Source: Hamiltosporidium tvaerminnensis
Lineage: Eukaryota; Microsporidia; Dubosqiidae
Assembly: GCA_022605425.2 (NCBI GenBank)
Contig: CM061250.1
Location: 797,501-861,500, forward strand
Reading direction: 5' to 3'
DNA: 64,000 bases
In this document: positions 45,456 through 57,620 of the stretch, in pieces
How the letters are laid out: every line of letters begins with the position of its first letter
How positions within the stretch are numbered: the first letter of the stretch is position 1
Notes under the pieces: model-generated
Database searches by the model: none
Seen by the model: only the letters and a program-made list of their open reading frames with translations
What the model was told of the DNA's origin: nothing
Position numbers and translations under genes: made by a program

Positions 45456-48400
45456 GAATTAATAGGTTGACATCTTCATTTATGAAACGATCTGATTAAC
45501 GGATTTTAAATAATAATTAAAATTTATCTTACAATTTTCGTAAAAATTTACGGTTTATCAAAAAAGCTCAAAAACCATTATATTAGACCTATAGCCTTGA
45601 TTTGCAATTAAAATTTTTTTTGAAATAAAAAAACACAAATAAATTTTAAAAAATATTTTTATACGATCTAAATCAATTAAAAAAATTATCCACATAAAAC
45701 CTACCGATAAGATATTAGGTTATGAAATTACAATTTACATAAATTATTATGATTATTGTTGAATGAACTAGAATTTCTGTTGCTACTGGTAATATGTATA
45801 AATACGAGATTGTCTAGAGAATAATGAAACTTTTCCCAGAAAAAGAGTTTAATTTGTTTAATCTATCTTGATTGTAGTGTAAAACAAAAAATTAGATCCG
45901 AAGCAAAAGTATAGAAATCTAGCCTTGTTTCGTACTGATTAGAATACATGGCGCCTCAGTAATACAAAATTAATATTTTTTTAATAGCAGAAAATCTAAT
46001 ATGAGGGATAAAAGTATTAATATGACATTTCAGTATCTAGGAAAGCTTATGTATATCTCAAAAATATATATTGGTTTGATTCATTCTTTTTAAAAGGTTC
46101 TAAGTAAATGGGATTGTGCAAGTATTTGGTGATCCAAAACAGAGTTCGAGCCGCAATCAATTTTATGAAACATATATTAAAAAAACGAGAAACTGTGAAG
46201 TTCATAAAACAATATAGTATTGATTTATGAATTTTTGAAATATAATTTAGTAGGGTGATAGCCAGATAACTTGGAGACTCATTTATCTATTAAAAGCAAA
46301 AACTGCTTTGATGTTCCAAAAAAAATAAAAAATATACCGCTTTTATACAATAATTTGATTTTTTAGATAAAAAAATATTTCGATCGCAAAATTTTAACAA
46401 TTTGTACTATAACTAAAAATTCTTTATTAGCAATCCTGTTCTATGGCATAACCTAAGAAATATACTACCATGGTAGTTCACGGGCTACTATCTCAGATGT
46501 GGAAGTTTAACAAGAGAATTTCATGCAAGTATCAAACAACAATATTATTAAAAGTTTCCGGCACTTCATCTTTTTTGAATAAAATTTTTTTATAAATTTT
46601 TATTCTCGCATCAAAAGTCTTATAATACATAATGTCCGTTCAATTCACGAATCTCGTTTATTAAATATATACTGAATTTCTTCATTTTTTCTCACGATAT
46701 GAGTTAAGCAGTTTGTTCAAAAGCAGCCATATCATCAAAATTCCGTAGGGCACGGCTTCTCTGCGGTTTTTAGTCCCGTTTATAAATGTTTTTCTTCCAT
46801 ATTAAATTGATTTACGATCTAACGCAGGTAATAAGTCTTCGCAGTTCATATCCTAGTAACTTTCTTCTAAGCAATATATGGCGGTCTCACCGGCATATTC
46901 ATCGTCAAGTTATGGTAGCTTATAATTTGGGCTATTCTAGTCCATAGATTGTTTCAGACATCAACTTCTTCAAGCTGGCTTTCGCCATTTTAATTTTCAT
47001 TTTTTTTAGCGCGGTCGGATGTTTTTAAACAGGTAGGATTGTTTAATTCTGTTAGTAGTTCTTTTTTGAGCAGTTTTTTAATATTAGTTATAACCTCAGA
47101 GGGGCTAAAAGCAGCTTAGGATACAAAGAAATTGAAGAGCGCATAACGCGTTAGGCTGTGTTTCTAAAAATGAAAATATCATTGAGAAAATAACATGATA
47201 TTTTTAGTCACCGTAAGAAAAATTTTGGGCTTGATTTCATACATCTTCTAAATGGCTAAGTATTTTAAATTGTTCTCTCCTTCTCTCAAAATATAACAAA
47301 AACTTCCGGATTAACATCATTTAGATGTATAAAAAATTGCTGTTTTGCGATGTGAATTTCTATTTGGGCATATAACACACACGCAGTAAAACCCTTTTGA
47401 TTTTAAAGCTTCTGGGATTTTTTGCCTTGTAAATAAATACTAGCTTCCTGCGTATGATACCAAACTTAACAAATAATACAAGTGGCTTAAATTTTAAATG
47501 TCTCGAAAGCCACTGATTCCTGTTTTTTAAAAAGATATTTGTTTTGTAAGTAAATTTTTCTATTTAGGCTAGATTTATATCTACCTGGTTCCCATTCAGG
47601 ATCGTACTTCTCCCCTGAAAGAATTTTCTATCTGGTTTTTAATGTATTCTCTTGTATTGTGGCTAGTCATTGCCATAGCTTCATTGACAATGACAAAGCT
47701 CTCCAGGTCTTAACCCTTTTTAACTTTCTAATCCAATCTTTTCTCGCCTTTAGATATGTAAAATCCCAGGAAAAATATTCCCAGAGGGTTCAAGACAATT
47801 AACGCTATTCGCCGCATATGTTTCTCCTAGATTACTTTTTATCACTACGAAATACTTCCCCGTGAACCGGATAAATTCAAGACGTCACAAAGATTGCAGC
47901 ATACTTAGCTTTGATTACGAATTGCCACAATTCGCTTGCGTTCTTTTAAAAGACCGTATCTGGTAATCTGATGCTTTTTTTACAAATTAAGCGAAATAAA
48001 GCGTTATTCATGTGGAAATTATGTGCAAATAGACCGAATATTTCACAATGTTAAATCGTATTCAAAACAGTTAATCTTTCTTGAATGTTTAGATACTTTC
48101 TACTGCAGTTTGATATCGAAAAGACCAAGAAATAGAAACTAATTTGGTACTTATATATCTAAAAATAAATATATGCTGCTAACGAACCATTTATAAATCA
48201 AAAATATTCTTAGTCTTGAGATGCGGGAAAAGATGGGTTTGAAAGAACAGCTATGAGGGCAGAACCAAATCTTTGAGTTAATTGCAAGATGTTGCGAAAA
48301 ATTTAAAATTAAAAATCTAGATAGAGTGAAGCTTCGGAATCGGACCGAAAAATTTGGGATTACCTTAATACATTTGCTTATAGATAGATTGAATTTTTTA

Positions 48401-48702
48401 AATCGATCAGACTGGGATATACTTAGAATCATATAAAAAAGGTGATATACTAAATAATAGGTTTTAAATACAGGAATCGGGTTCTTCTATCATATTTACG
48501 AATCTTATTAGCAATTTTTAGCAAAATAATACTACATTGCGTTTTTTTAAAGTATAATCAAATTCTTTTACTAATTATGTAAATTTTCAATTTAGTAACA
48601 TACATCAAGCAATTAAAGATAAGCGTATATTTTAATTTTTTAGATGATTCATAAATTCTAGTTTAAAACAAAAAATTAAAGCTTTATTATATTCAGAAAA
48701 AC
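45456..48702. other. 3.2-kb non-coding region, probably old transposon remains
   Basis: No gene. About 46590-47960 is visibly less A+T-rich than its surroundings, which suggests decayed inserted DNA, but no protein can be read with fewer stops than chance. A short plus-strand reading at 48205-48437 is open apart from one TGA; not recognised. Confidence 0.4.
48685..48702. repeat. Target-site duplication, left copy (family A at 48703)
   Basis: tattatattcagaaaaac, an exact 18-base match to 49431-49448 on the other side of the element. Duplications this long are typical of insertion by target-primed reverse transcription. Confidence 0.8.
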
Positions 48703-49430
48703 GGGTGGAGGGAGGATAACCACATAAAAAACTTTCTGCTTGGCAATGAGTGTGTGAAACTGATGTGAGGTCATTGTTTGGATTTTTGGTGGGAATAAAA
48801 CCACACTACATCTTCGGTTGTTCCATGGGAGTTGTTATGAGGAGGAGAGGTCTACGAAATGGCGAAACTTTTTCTACAAATTTATTTGTAGTTTTTTATG
48901 TAACCAGATTACAGACCGCAGCTGAACATGTAGGTAATTGCCATGTAAAAGCATGGAAACCTAGCCTTGCTCACTCGGGTTAGAAGACTTAGCGCCTGGG
49001 AGATATAAAAATAAAACCCATTAAAAGCCAGGAGAGCTAAGTAGCAGGTTATACCTGTTGGTATGACATTGCACTGTCTAGGTGAACCCCGTGTAAGTCT
49101 ATGAAATATATCTTAGCTAGAAGTTTATTGGGTTCAGAAAGTGTAGAGTAAGTGGGAATACTGCATAGTCTTGGGGAGCTTAGGAGGGGTCTCAACCTAA
49201 GATACCAATCTATGCAGCGGACACCATCGAACTTTTGATAACTGCCTCGCCATTCAATTAGGTTCTACACGCCTGGTAGATGAAAGGCTTTGGGACGTAG
49301 GTATCGCAGGGGTTACCGATGGAGTGTTGGGGTAGCAGTCATTTATGTTAAACCTAGAACTGCGTTAATGTCATGAAAACAAATATAACACTTGCCACTA
49401 TTTTAAAAAGATGTGATACTTTTAAATAAA
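48703..49430 (+). mobile_element. Family A element, best full-length copy
   Basis: A 728-bp unit from GGGTGGAGGGAGGATAACC to ATGTGATACTTTTAAATAAA, bounded by an exact 17-18 base target duplication. No terminal inverted repeats and no LTRs. It has a 77-residue frame (48750-48983, GFLVGIKPHYIFGCSMGVVM...) also open at 54596-54829 in the other young copy, differing at three residues; no domain is recognised. The element is moderately A+T-rich, clearly less so than its surroundings. It recurs at least nine times in this window, some copies 5'-truncated. No match to a known family is recalled. Confidence 0.85.
48750..48983 (+). CDS. Small open frame inside family A, doubtful
   Basis: 77 codons from ATG to TAG. 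The same frame is open in the copy at 54147-54876 with three residue changes, but it is broken in all older copies. Conservation between two young copies could simply reflect recent common origin. Residues GFLVGIKPHYIFGCSMGVVM are mildly hydrophobic; no homology recognised. Confidence 0.25.
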   Translation: MCETDVRSLFGFLVGIKPHYIFGCSMGVVMRRRGLRNGETFSTNLFVVFYVTRLQTAAEHVGNCHVKAWKPSLAHSG

Positions 49431-49448
49431 TATTATATTCAGAAAAAC
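49431..49448. repeat. Target-site duplication, right copy (family A at 48703)
   Basis: Exact match to 48685-48702. It defines the element 3' end as TTTTAAATAAA. Confidence 0.8.
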
Positions 49449-52332
49449 TATTTTTTGAAAACATACTAAACTTTTAAAGTGAGAAATGAATGTTTAGCGA
49501 AAAAAGATAATTTAAAAAGTTTTTTTAATCTATCGCTTAATAAAATGCTTATAACGAAAAGACGCTAGATAATATGCTGATTTTAGGTAAAGTTTTATTA
49601 ATAGTTATATGAGATACAAAAATGTATTAATTTAAAATGTTGGGCATAGAAGTTGAAACTATACAAATTCATTATACAACCGAATAAAAAAATATTGTAA
49701 CTTTATCGCTCCACGAATTTTGAACTAAATAAAATAAGCGATAAAAATATTTTATATAAATGGTTTTCTCAGTCTAACTTTTTCAAAATGAAGTTAAGGT
49801 CTTTTTCTTATATTTAATATTTTTTAGGGCAGAATATATTGTATTTTTCATGTAAAATATTCTAAAAAGTGCAATAAGTTGGGCCAAAAGCAATCAAAGG
49901 ACTTAAAGGCGTTTAAAATTTCATAAAATTTACTTCAAAACAAGAATTCTGAATAAAAAACGATTTTAAAACCTAGCTCACATTTACTTTAAAAAGGTAA
50001 CTATAATTCGACAGGTGATTAAAATATATCATTGATAAACTAAAGTTCGTGGTGAAAAGCAACCATCGCGATTTTTCGAATTACATATTCATTTTTTGTT
50101 AGGATGAAACCGAGCGATAGAATTTTTTAAAAAACACCGCTGGCGATGTGAAATAATACTAATGTCGTTGATTTAAAGCCTACCTACATGGACAACCTCA
50201 GATCTTTAAGATGCAATTCAGGCGAAATTTCAAATCAATAAAAGAAAAAAATTCATATGAATAATATAACACACGGGTTTATAAACGATAATCCCGGGTT
50301 TCATATAACTCCAAATACTAATTTAAACCTCTATATTGTATTCGATGCCTCTTTATAACGAATTTCGAGATACCTAATGAAAAAAAGCTTTATCTTTTTA
50401 ATTTTCGCAATCTGTGCCTCAATTTTGCCAAATATACAGGACGTAAAATTTTTCACAAAAAAAGCTAACTAAATATATGCCGATTTCAATCTTTCTCTTG
50501 TTCTGAGAATCAAAAACATCCAGAAAACCCAGAATAGCCTGTTGAATGTAAATAGAAAAACTTTTGAAAACTCGAAAACAATCGTAATACCCAGCCTAAG
50601 TTGTGACTTTATTATAATAAAAAATATTTCATCTGTTGGCATTAGAAATAAATTGAAAAATTTTATACAAAAAAAAGGATTTTAAAATCGTATAGTTAGA
50701 AATACTCAAATTTTAAAGACACTGTATACCAAAGTTAAAATTCTTCGAATTTTAAATAGCATAATCTTTTAAAAAAAGAAACAACATTTATATTTTTTTG
50801 TAATGATTTCAAAATCGATCAAAGGTGAAAAGGTTTGCTAAATCGAAATTTTTTTGCCGAACTGTCTTTATATCGAAAAGAATCATGAATTTGTACAATG
50901 ATGTATAATACATTATATTTCTAGCCTGAAAATTCAACTCAACAGATCTAGTGCTATCAAATACAGATTTCGATAGCAACGGTTGATTAGAAAAGCAAAA
51001 ATGTGGTTGTAATGATAAATCTTGGAAATCGTATGCATAAAATGAGGGGAAAGCTCTACAATAGAAAGAAGAAGCTAGTAGAATCGTGTGTACAAGAATG
51101 GAACCCAGAATTAAATTATTAAGAATGTTTCCTTGAGATAATATATCGATTATTTAGGGTTTTATATATAGTTAACGTTTTTACCTTTAATGGGGCGTAT
51201 TTCATTATGATTTTTTTTTATTTTGAACTCTTTATGATCGCCTTTTTTTTCGTTATATATATTGATGCTTGTTATGTATTTTTTAGAATATGAGAAATAA
51301 ACTTAGCAAAAACACAAGAAACTAAGTCTGGACGAAGATTTATAAGGTGCTCTTGTATGATAATTTAAAAAATGAAAGGCTCAACTTTTGGATGCGCTTG
51401 AAAATAATTTTTCAGTGGTTTAGAATAACTTCGGCAATATTAAACAAGATTCTAATCTATTTATTATAATTTATAAATATCTATTCTAATTTAGGCAAAT
51501 TTTTAATTACATTTAAACTATATTATAAATTTTATCTATTAACATAAACCGCATCCATTATATTTAAATATCAACTTTAATAAAAACAATTCTATAGAAT
51601 ATTTACTTTGATTCATTAAAAATTTGTAATATATGAAATATTTCGTATATCTCAATGAAGCATTCATTTTAACACCAAAATTTATTTGTTTCTAGAATCA
51701 TAAAAACACAAAGATAAACTTTGCGCAAATTAATTTCTTTAAGATATAATACAATATATTTTTTGCACCAAAAAATATCAAACGAGTCAAAAACACCATA
51801 GAAACTTGACCAGTAGAACAAAAAAATGGATCATTTAAATCGCTTGCAATATATTCAATATATTAATTTAGAAAAAAAACCTTTTTAAATATAGTAGTTA
51901 GAAAAGTTGTGATTTAAATAAGAAATGTATTATAAGTTAAAGAAAATGAAATGTTTTATTTACTAATTTACACCGAAAAATAGGCTAACGTTCTTTTTTT
52001 GATCTAATTTTTAGAAAATTTGAATATAATATCTAAATTGTCTACATAACATTATTGGTTATTGTTCAAAATCTCTTGTTTAATTATCTAAAGACTTATT
52101 TTATACCTTTGCATCCTCTTTAATATATTTGAATCATAGAAATGCACATATTTGATTAAATAACTTATTTTCTACGACTTAAAACTTTGTAATTTACTGT
52201 AATAAACCTTTTTTTAATTCTTATCATAAATGTAATCTAGATTTTGCATTTTATTTTTTATTATCTAAAACAATTATTTATAACAGATAAATTAAAATAA
52301 AAAATTAATATTTAAATTATAATATATTATTG
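49449..52332. other. 2.9-kb non-coding region, nothing recognised
   Basis: A+T-rich, short random frames only. No repeats shared with the rest of the window were noticed. Confidence 0.4.
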
Positions 52333-52336
52333 CCCC
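52333..52336 (+). promoter_or_regulatory. C-rich start motif of the peroxidase-like gene
   Basis: TTGCCCCAATATG: CCCC three bases before the start codon. Confidence 0.6.
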
Positions 52337-52339
52337 AAT

Positions 52340-52849
52340 ATGGATATAAATTCAATATACGCATTTTCAGCAAAAGACAAGAAAGGGAGAACCATTAAAT
52401 TTAAAGATTTTCATGGAAAAGTATTAGTTATTGTAAATGTTGCATCTATGTGTGGATTGGCTGCTAAAACGTATCAAAATTTGGCAGATATACTTGAAAG
52501 GTATTACGAGGACGGATTGAGAATATTACTTTTTCCTTGTATTCAATTTTTAAATAAAGATACAGCTAACTTGGTGAAGATTGGTGAACAAGTAAATGAA
52601 TATTCAGAAAGGTTTATTTTATTTAATAAAATTGATATTTCTGGAAAAAATACACATGATCTTTATAAATATTTAATTGAAAAATCACCTGTTTGGTTTA
52701 AAGGTGTAGCTCTATCTAACTTTACAAAATTTCTCGTCGATAAAGACGGAAAAATTTTACATCGCTATGCAGCAAACGAGTACATAAAAGTAGATGATAT
52801 TAGATTGATGGAGGCTCTAAGTCAAACACAGAAATATAATAGTGTATAA
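52340..52849 (+). CDS. Glutathione peroxidase-like protein
   Basis: A 169-residue thioredoxin-fold peroxidase of normal family length. Motifs in order: FKDFHGKVLVIVNVASMCGL with the peroxidatic cysteine at 38 (Cys, not selenocysteine); LLFPCIQF with the family Cys 67 and Gln 69; and LSNFTKFLVDKDGKILHRY near 125-143. The family catalytic tetrad is Cys-Gln-Trp-Asn; the Trp of the W-N-F motif is Ser 126 here, while Asn 127 remains. Cys-type enzymes of this group generally reduce hydroperoxides with thioredoxin, so the activity may be altered or the protein may act as a redox sensor. No signal peptide, likely cytosolic. The start is fixed by CCCC three bases upstream. It stands alone, with no gene within several kb. 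Confidence 0.88.
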   Translation: MDINSIYAFSAKDKKGRTIKFKDFHGKVLVIVNVASMCGLAAKTYQNLADILERYYEDGLRILLFPCIQFLNKDTANLVKIGEQVNEYSERFILFNKIDISGKNTHDLYKYLIEKSPVWFKGVALSNFTKFLVDKDGKILHRYAANEYIKVDDIRLMEALSQTQKYNSV

Positions 52850-53464
52850 TGTACAGAACACATATCATAGGTATTAAATACAAATAAATTGTAATTCTTT
52901 AACAAATTTGTATAAATTTTATTTTTAGATTTAAATTATGATAAAAAAAAATTGATTTTTTTCTTTTAAATAATTTTATTTAAGTAAAAGTTTTATAAGG
53001 TATTACAAGCTTTCTAAATCAAAATTATATATGGAATTACAATATCTGAAAATAGCTAAATCCTGAAATCCAATAATTTTGGTGAAAATTAAATAATTAT
53101 TAGTTTCTATTACGCTTAATTATTCCTAGCTTCATTTAAATCATAAATCGCGCAAATATATGACTATTTTTTTTGGACAAATATAAAAATTAAAAAAAAA
53201 ATATAATAATCTCCTATTTGAAAATCACATAATTTTTATTAATGTAGCAAGAGTTATTTTGGTTAAATAAATTAAAACTTTTCTATATTATAGATAAATA
53301 ACTGCTGTTTCAGTACTCTATCTGTATGAGCTACACTATTAAAATTCGCAGGCTTTTCTTATAAAAAATATTTAAAGCTTATTAAATAAGCAAGCGGTTG
53401 CTCGGTATTTTTTATTTTCTTTTGCTTAAAGTATTATCAAAAGTCAAATTCACCTAAAGTTTCA
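52850..53464. other. Intergenic DNA, nothing recognised
   Basis: A+T-rich spacer downstream of the peroxidase-like gene. Confidence 0.4.
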
Positions 53465-53735
53465 ATTAGACTATCAGACCATACTTACTCTAAACATCCG
53501 GATGGAATGGATTTTTAGCTAAGATATATTCGCAACTCACAGGAAATTTTAGTGACAGGTTTGCTGTCATACCAACACACATAAACTTTCTTTGCTTTTT
53601 TGGTTTTTTCATGTGCCAGGTCTTTTAACTTAAATAATCCAGGCTAAATTTCTATCTTTTTACATGGTAATTACCTAAAGGCTACTCTGCATTTATATCT
53701 AGTTTCACATAAAAACTATCGAACAGACTAAGTTT
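53465..53735 (-). mobile_element. Family A element, old internal fragment
   Basis: Minus orientation. Weak but colinear similarity: ttttagctaagatatattcg, gctgtcataccaaca, tttttacatggtaattacct and cacataaaaact. Both ends are missing or unrecognisable. Confidence 0.55.
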
Positions 53736-54132
53736 TTAGAAAACGTATGCTATATTATTAATCCTTCATTTTTATACAGATTCTAAAAGAATAACCGAAT
53801 ATAACTAAGCATTCTATATTCAGGCTCTCTGTTACCTCTCTGTGTTAAGTAAAGTAGGTTATTACTCTACCAGAATCCAAAAAAGGATTTTCACACAGAT
53901 TTCATACTCTTTGCTTATCGATAGGTGCTAATAGAGTCATTGCCTCTGTGTATTAGAGATATCGAAATTAATTTTTTTAGTAGTATAGAAAATTCATTTT
54001 AATGATTTTTTTTAAATTCAGAAGAATAATTTGGTGTATTTTTGAGCCTTGGAAGTTGGCAACTGGGTATTTTCTTTACTAAGATACATGAAATTTTTAA
54101 TTACTGATTTATTTGAGACAGTTTAAAGTCAG
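53736..54132. other. Intergenic DNA, nothing recognised
   Basis: Sequence between two family A copies. The part at 53850-53960 may hold further eroded repeat, not assignable. Confidence 0.35.
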
Positions 54133-54146
54133 ATCGAGCCTTATAA

Positions 54147-54876
54147 CTTTATTTAAAAGTATCACATCTTTTTTAAAACAGTGGCAAGTGTTATATTTGT
54201 TTTCATGACATTAACGCAGTTCTAGGTTTAACATAAATAACTGCTACCCCAAAACTCCATCAGTAACCCCTGCGATACCTACGTCCCAAAGCCTTTCATC
54301 TACCAGGTGTGTAGAACCTAATTAATAGGTGAGGCAGTTGCCCGGAGTTCGTTAATGTCCGTTGCATGGAGTGTGATCGAAGGCCGAAGCCCCCCCGGGC
54401 TCCCCCAAGACTATGCAGCATTCCCACTTACTCTACACTTTCTGAACCCAATAAACTTCTAGCTAAGATATATTTCAGAGATTTACATGGGGTCCACCTA
54501 GATAGTGCAATGTCATACCAACAAATATAACCTGCTACTTAGCTCTCCTGGCTTTAAATGGTTTTTATTTTTATATCTCCCAGGCGCTAAGTCTTCTAAC
54601 CCGAGTGAGCAAGGCTAGGTTTCCATGCTTTTACATGGCAATTACCTACGTATTCAGCTGCGGTCTGCAATCTGTTTACATAAAAAACTACAAATAAATT
54701 CGTAGAAAAAGTTTCTCCATTTCTTAGACCTCTCCTTCTCATGACAACTCCCATGGAACAACCGAAGATGTAGTGTGGTTTTATTCCCACCAAAAATCCA
54801 AACAATGATCTCACACCAGTTTCACGCACTCATTGCCAAGCAGAAAGTTTTTTATGTGGTTATCCTCCCTCCACGT
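54147..54876 (-). mobile_element. Family A element, full-length young copy
   Basis: A 730-bp unit in minus orientation, very similar to 48703-49430. It is bounded by atcgagccttataa (54133-54146) and atcaagccttataa (54877-54890), a 13-of-14 target duplication. Same termini as the other copy apart from two 5' G residues. The 77-residue frame is open at 54829-54596. Confidence 0.85.
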
Positions 54877-54890
54877 ATCAAGCCTTATAA

Positions 54891-57620
54891 TAAACTAAAT
54901 CTAATAATTATAAAATTCTTAACACTTATTCGAGTTCTAAGTGCTTTTGATATTCTGAAAATGATATTTTCAACATTTAAATTTATATATTAAACTTACT
55001 ATTTTCGGATTCTAAATTATCAATTTATGATAGCATATATGACAATTAACATGTCTAAACTTCGAAAATCAAAATAATGTTTCGATTGAAGACATTTAAA
55101 AAATGGCTCACACTGATAATTTCTTTAGTTTCCCTTTATAATGATGGTGCTTTATGAAGGTTTACAATTTAAGCAATCATCATTTGGCGAAACTGCATGC
55201 AATATCCTTAAAACTTAAGATTTGCAACAGAATGATTTCTAAATTTTAATGACAATTTAAAAAAATATCTTTTCAAATATAATATCTTTTTGCATAAATC
55301 GTTATTAATCTTATAACAACTTAAAACTTTGCTTTTTATTAATGATTTGGACTTTTTCATACGTTATATCGATATAAATATGTAAATCATGGTGTAAGCT
55401 AAATTACTTTGATGAGATGCTGCCTTAAAAGTAGTTATCGTCATTTTAATAGACACAGTCGTCTAAAATATCAAAAATCCCATTCTTATAAAGTTAATAA
55501 CATGTTCATTATCTGTAAGATTCAATTTAAAAAGGAATTTTATTGTCAAATTTTAGACAATATTGAAAAAATTTCATTCCCAAGAGCCTTAATCTTTAAT
55601 TTTAAAAGAATGTAATCGTCTTCAAACGATTTCTCAAAAATAATTGATAGATTAAAATCAATGCGGCAAAAAATTGTTCTAAAGGGCACAAATTTGTTTT
55701 ACTTTTCTACAAAATGAACTTGAAATTTGCCGTAAAGTATACCGATCATAAACAATAAGCAGTTTCTGTTATTGTTTAGTTGACTTTCAAACAAATTCGG
55801 CTACGATACAATGCTATTTTTGGCTGTTTACAAACAATTCTTTATCATTTTGACATGAAGGTTATTAATATTGGTATGCTATACAATTACTCTAGAAATA
55901 TTGTACCATTTCTATATTCCAACAACTTTTTATTGAAATTTCTGCTGATGATAGAATCGTAAATTGCAACATTGTAATTTGCAAAAAAATTTTAGAATTT
56001 GATCTGTATTTATTGTTAAGAGCAAAGATTGAGAATTTACTGAACAAAATTTAATATAAAAACAAACCAATTCGTGTTTCAGAAGAGCTTTTATGAATTG
56101 ATTACCAGGAAATATAGTATTATGCTATTGATCTCTTCCCAAAACTTTCCCGTAGGTGCAGAACTAAAATACTAGAAAAATCCTCTTGTTTTCTAACGAG
56201 GTAAGTTTTAATTATGATTTGATTCTAGAATAATTCATTATATAAAATTATAAAATTTGATTTCTGGCAGAAGTTAAAGATATTTTTCTGAGCAACCAAA
56301 AATAATGTAAGAAGGAATATTCATTCAACTTATAAAATATAAAAAATAATAAAATCTCTGTATATGTTTATAAATTACTTCAAAAATATGTTGACCACCG
56401 AAGAATGTCAAGAAATTGAATATAGATATGCTATAAAAAAAATTAGAAATCTAGAAAAAATATTTGCAGTAGCTAATTATCTAAACAATCCAAGGTACAG
56501 GTAATGAATCAAATTAATCAAAACCATAAAACTTTTATCAATTGTAGAAAAAATATAAATTAAGAACATTGATTCAAATATTTAAGAATAATTTAATATA
56601 GAGAAAGCAGCTAAAACACCGAAAAAATTTTAAGATGTAGTGACGTTTAATAAAATCCCCTACTATGTACCTCTTATCTTTTTATTTTTATGGTTCGATT
56701 ATTAAGAAATATCATAAAAATAAGTTTTTGATAAAATATTATTTTATATCTGATGTGCGGATGGAGTGAAAACAAGTACACCCATAAATTGTAATGTATC
56801 GAACTCAAGCTAAAGTATTTTACAATTATTTCCATTCTTCAAAAATCAACCAAACCAATTTTTAAGACTTTTTAAAACATTGAAGTTTTAATAGTGCAAT
56901 AAAATTTTTTGTTAGTTAATGAGATGCTTATGAAATCTAAGAATATTTTTACTGGGTAATTGGCAAATAACATGAAAAATAAAGAATTTATTAATAATTA
57001 AAAAGTTGAGGCCAATCAGAAACCAACATTCGTCAAAAATTACGACCGCCCGTTGTATTCATCATTTTAGCAAGGGTAGAATGAAAATCTAAATAAAAGA
57101 TTTTTTTTATTCGTTTATAATTTTTAAAAAAGGAAAAAAATTGCCAAAGATTTATTTTATTTAATTTAGGGTTAGTATTTCTAATTCAACTAATTTTTCT
57201 CATTTTTTTTCACATTATATTTTTTGTTTGATCCATATTTTAATTTCAACATATTTTCTATATTTTGAGCCAATACTTTTATTTTGATACTTTCATCTAC
57301 ACTTTGAGGTTTTAATGTTTTGTTCTTTGTTTTAGAAACATATTTGTTATCAATGGCATATAGATGAAGTTAGGGTGAGTTTTTTGTAAGCTTTACTGCT
57401 TGTAGTATTATATTTTAATTCTCTTATCAGTTAAAATCAGATTTTAGCTTGATTTCGGTTCGCTCTATTGATTAAAAGAAATATTTACATTTGTTTTTTA
57501 TTTGATTACAATTAAATCCAAGTCTCGATTATTGCTTATACGACTTTCCACTGAAAGTAAAACTTATTGTGTTTAGTAAAAAAAATTTATTCCAAAAAAT
57601 ATAATGTATATGCTATATTT
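54891..57620. other. 2.7-kb non-coding region
   Basis: A+T-rich. Short frames at 55409-55615 and 55780-55962 have no start motif or domain. The only other point of note is the small frame at 56364-56504. Confidence 0.4.
56364..56504 (+). CDS. Doubtful 46-residue open frame
   Basis: MFINYFKNMLTTEECQEIEY... is compositionally protein-like (balanced Glu/Lys, one Cys) and helical, but it is short, has no C-rich start motif and is not recognised. Possibly an exon-sized remnant of a lost gene. Confidence 0.15.
   Translation: MFINYFKNMLTTEECQEIEYRYAIKKIRNLEKIFAVANYLNNPRYR

Noticed and set aside
46091-46170. A possible tRNA with a box-B-like string (gagttcgagcc)
   Set aside because: The flanking bases do not pair into a T-stem, there is no A box or acceptor stem at the right spacing, so no tRNA is called. 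No convincing tRNA or rRNA gene was found in the window.
46740-46800. A fourth family B copy (tttttagtcccg...) in minus orientation
   Set aside because: Only about a dozen bases match convincingly, too little to separate from chance.
46590-47960. A minus-strand reading of about 140 codons at 46681-47100 that stays in one frame and looks protein-like
   Set aside because: It contains about nine stops, roughly what chance gives at this base composition, and no motif is recognised. Only the less A+T-rich composition is kept as a note.
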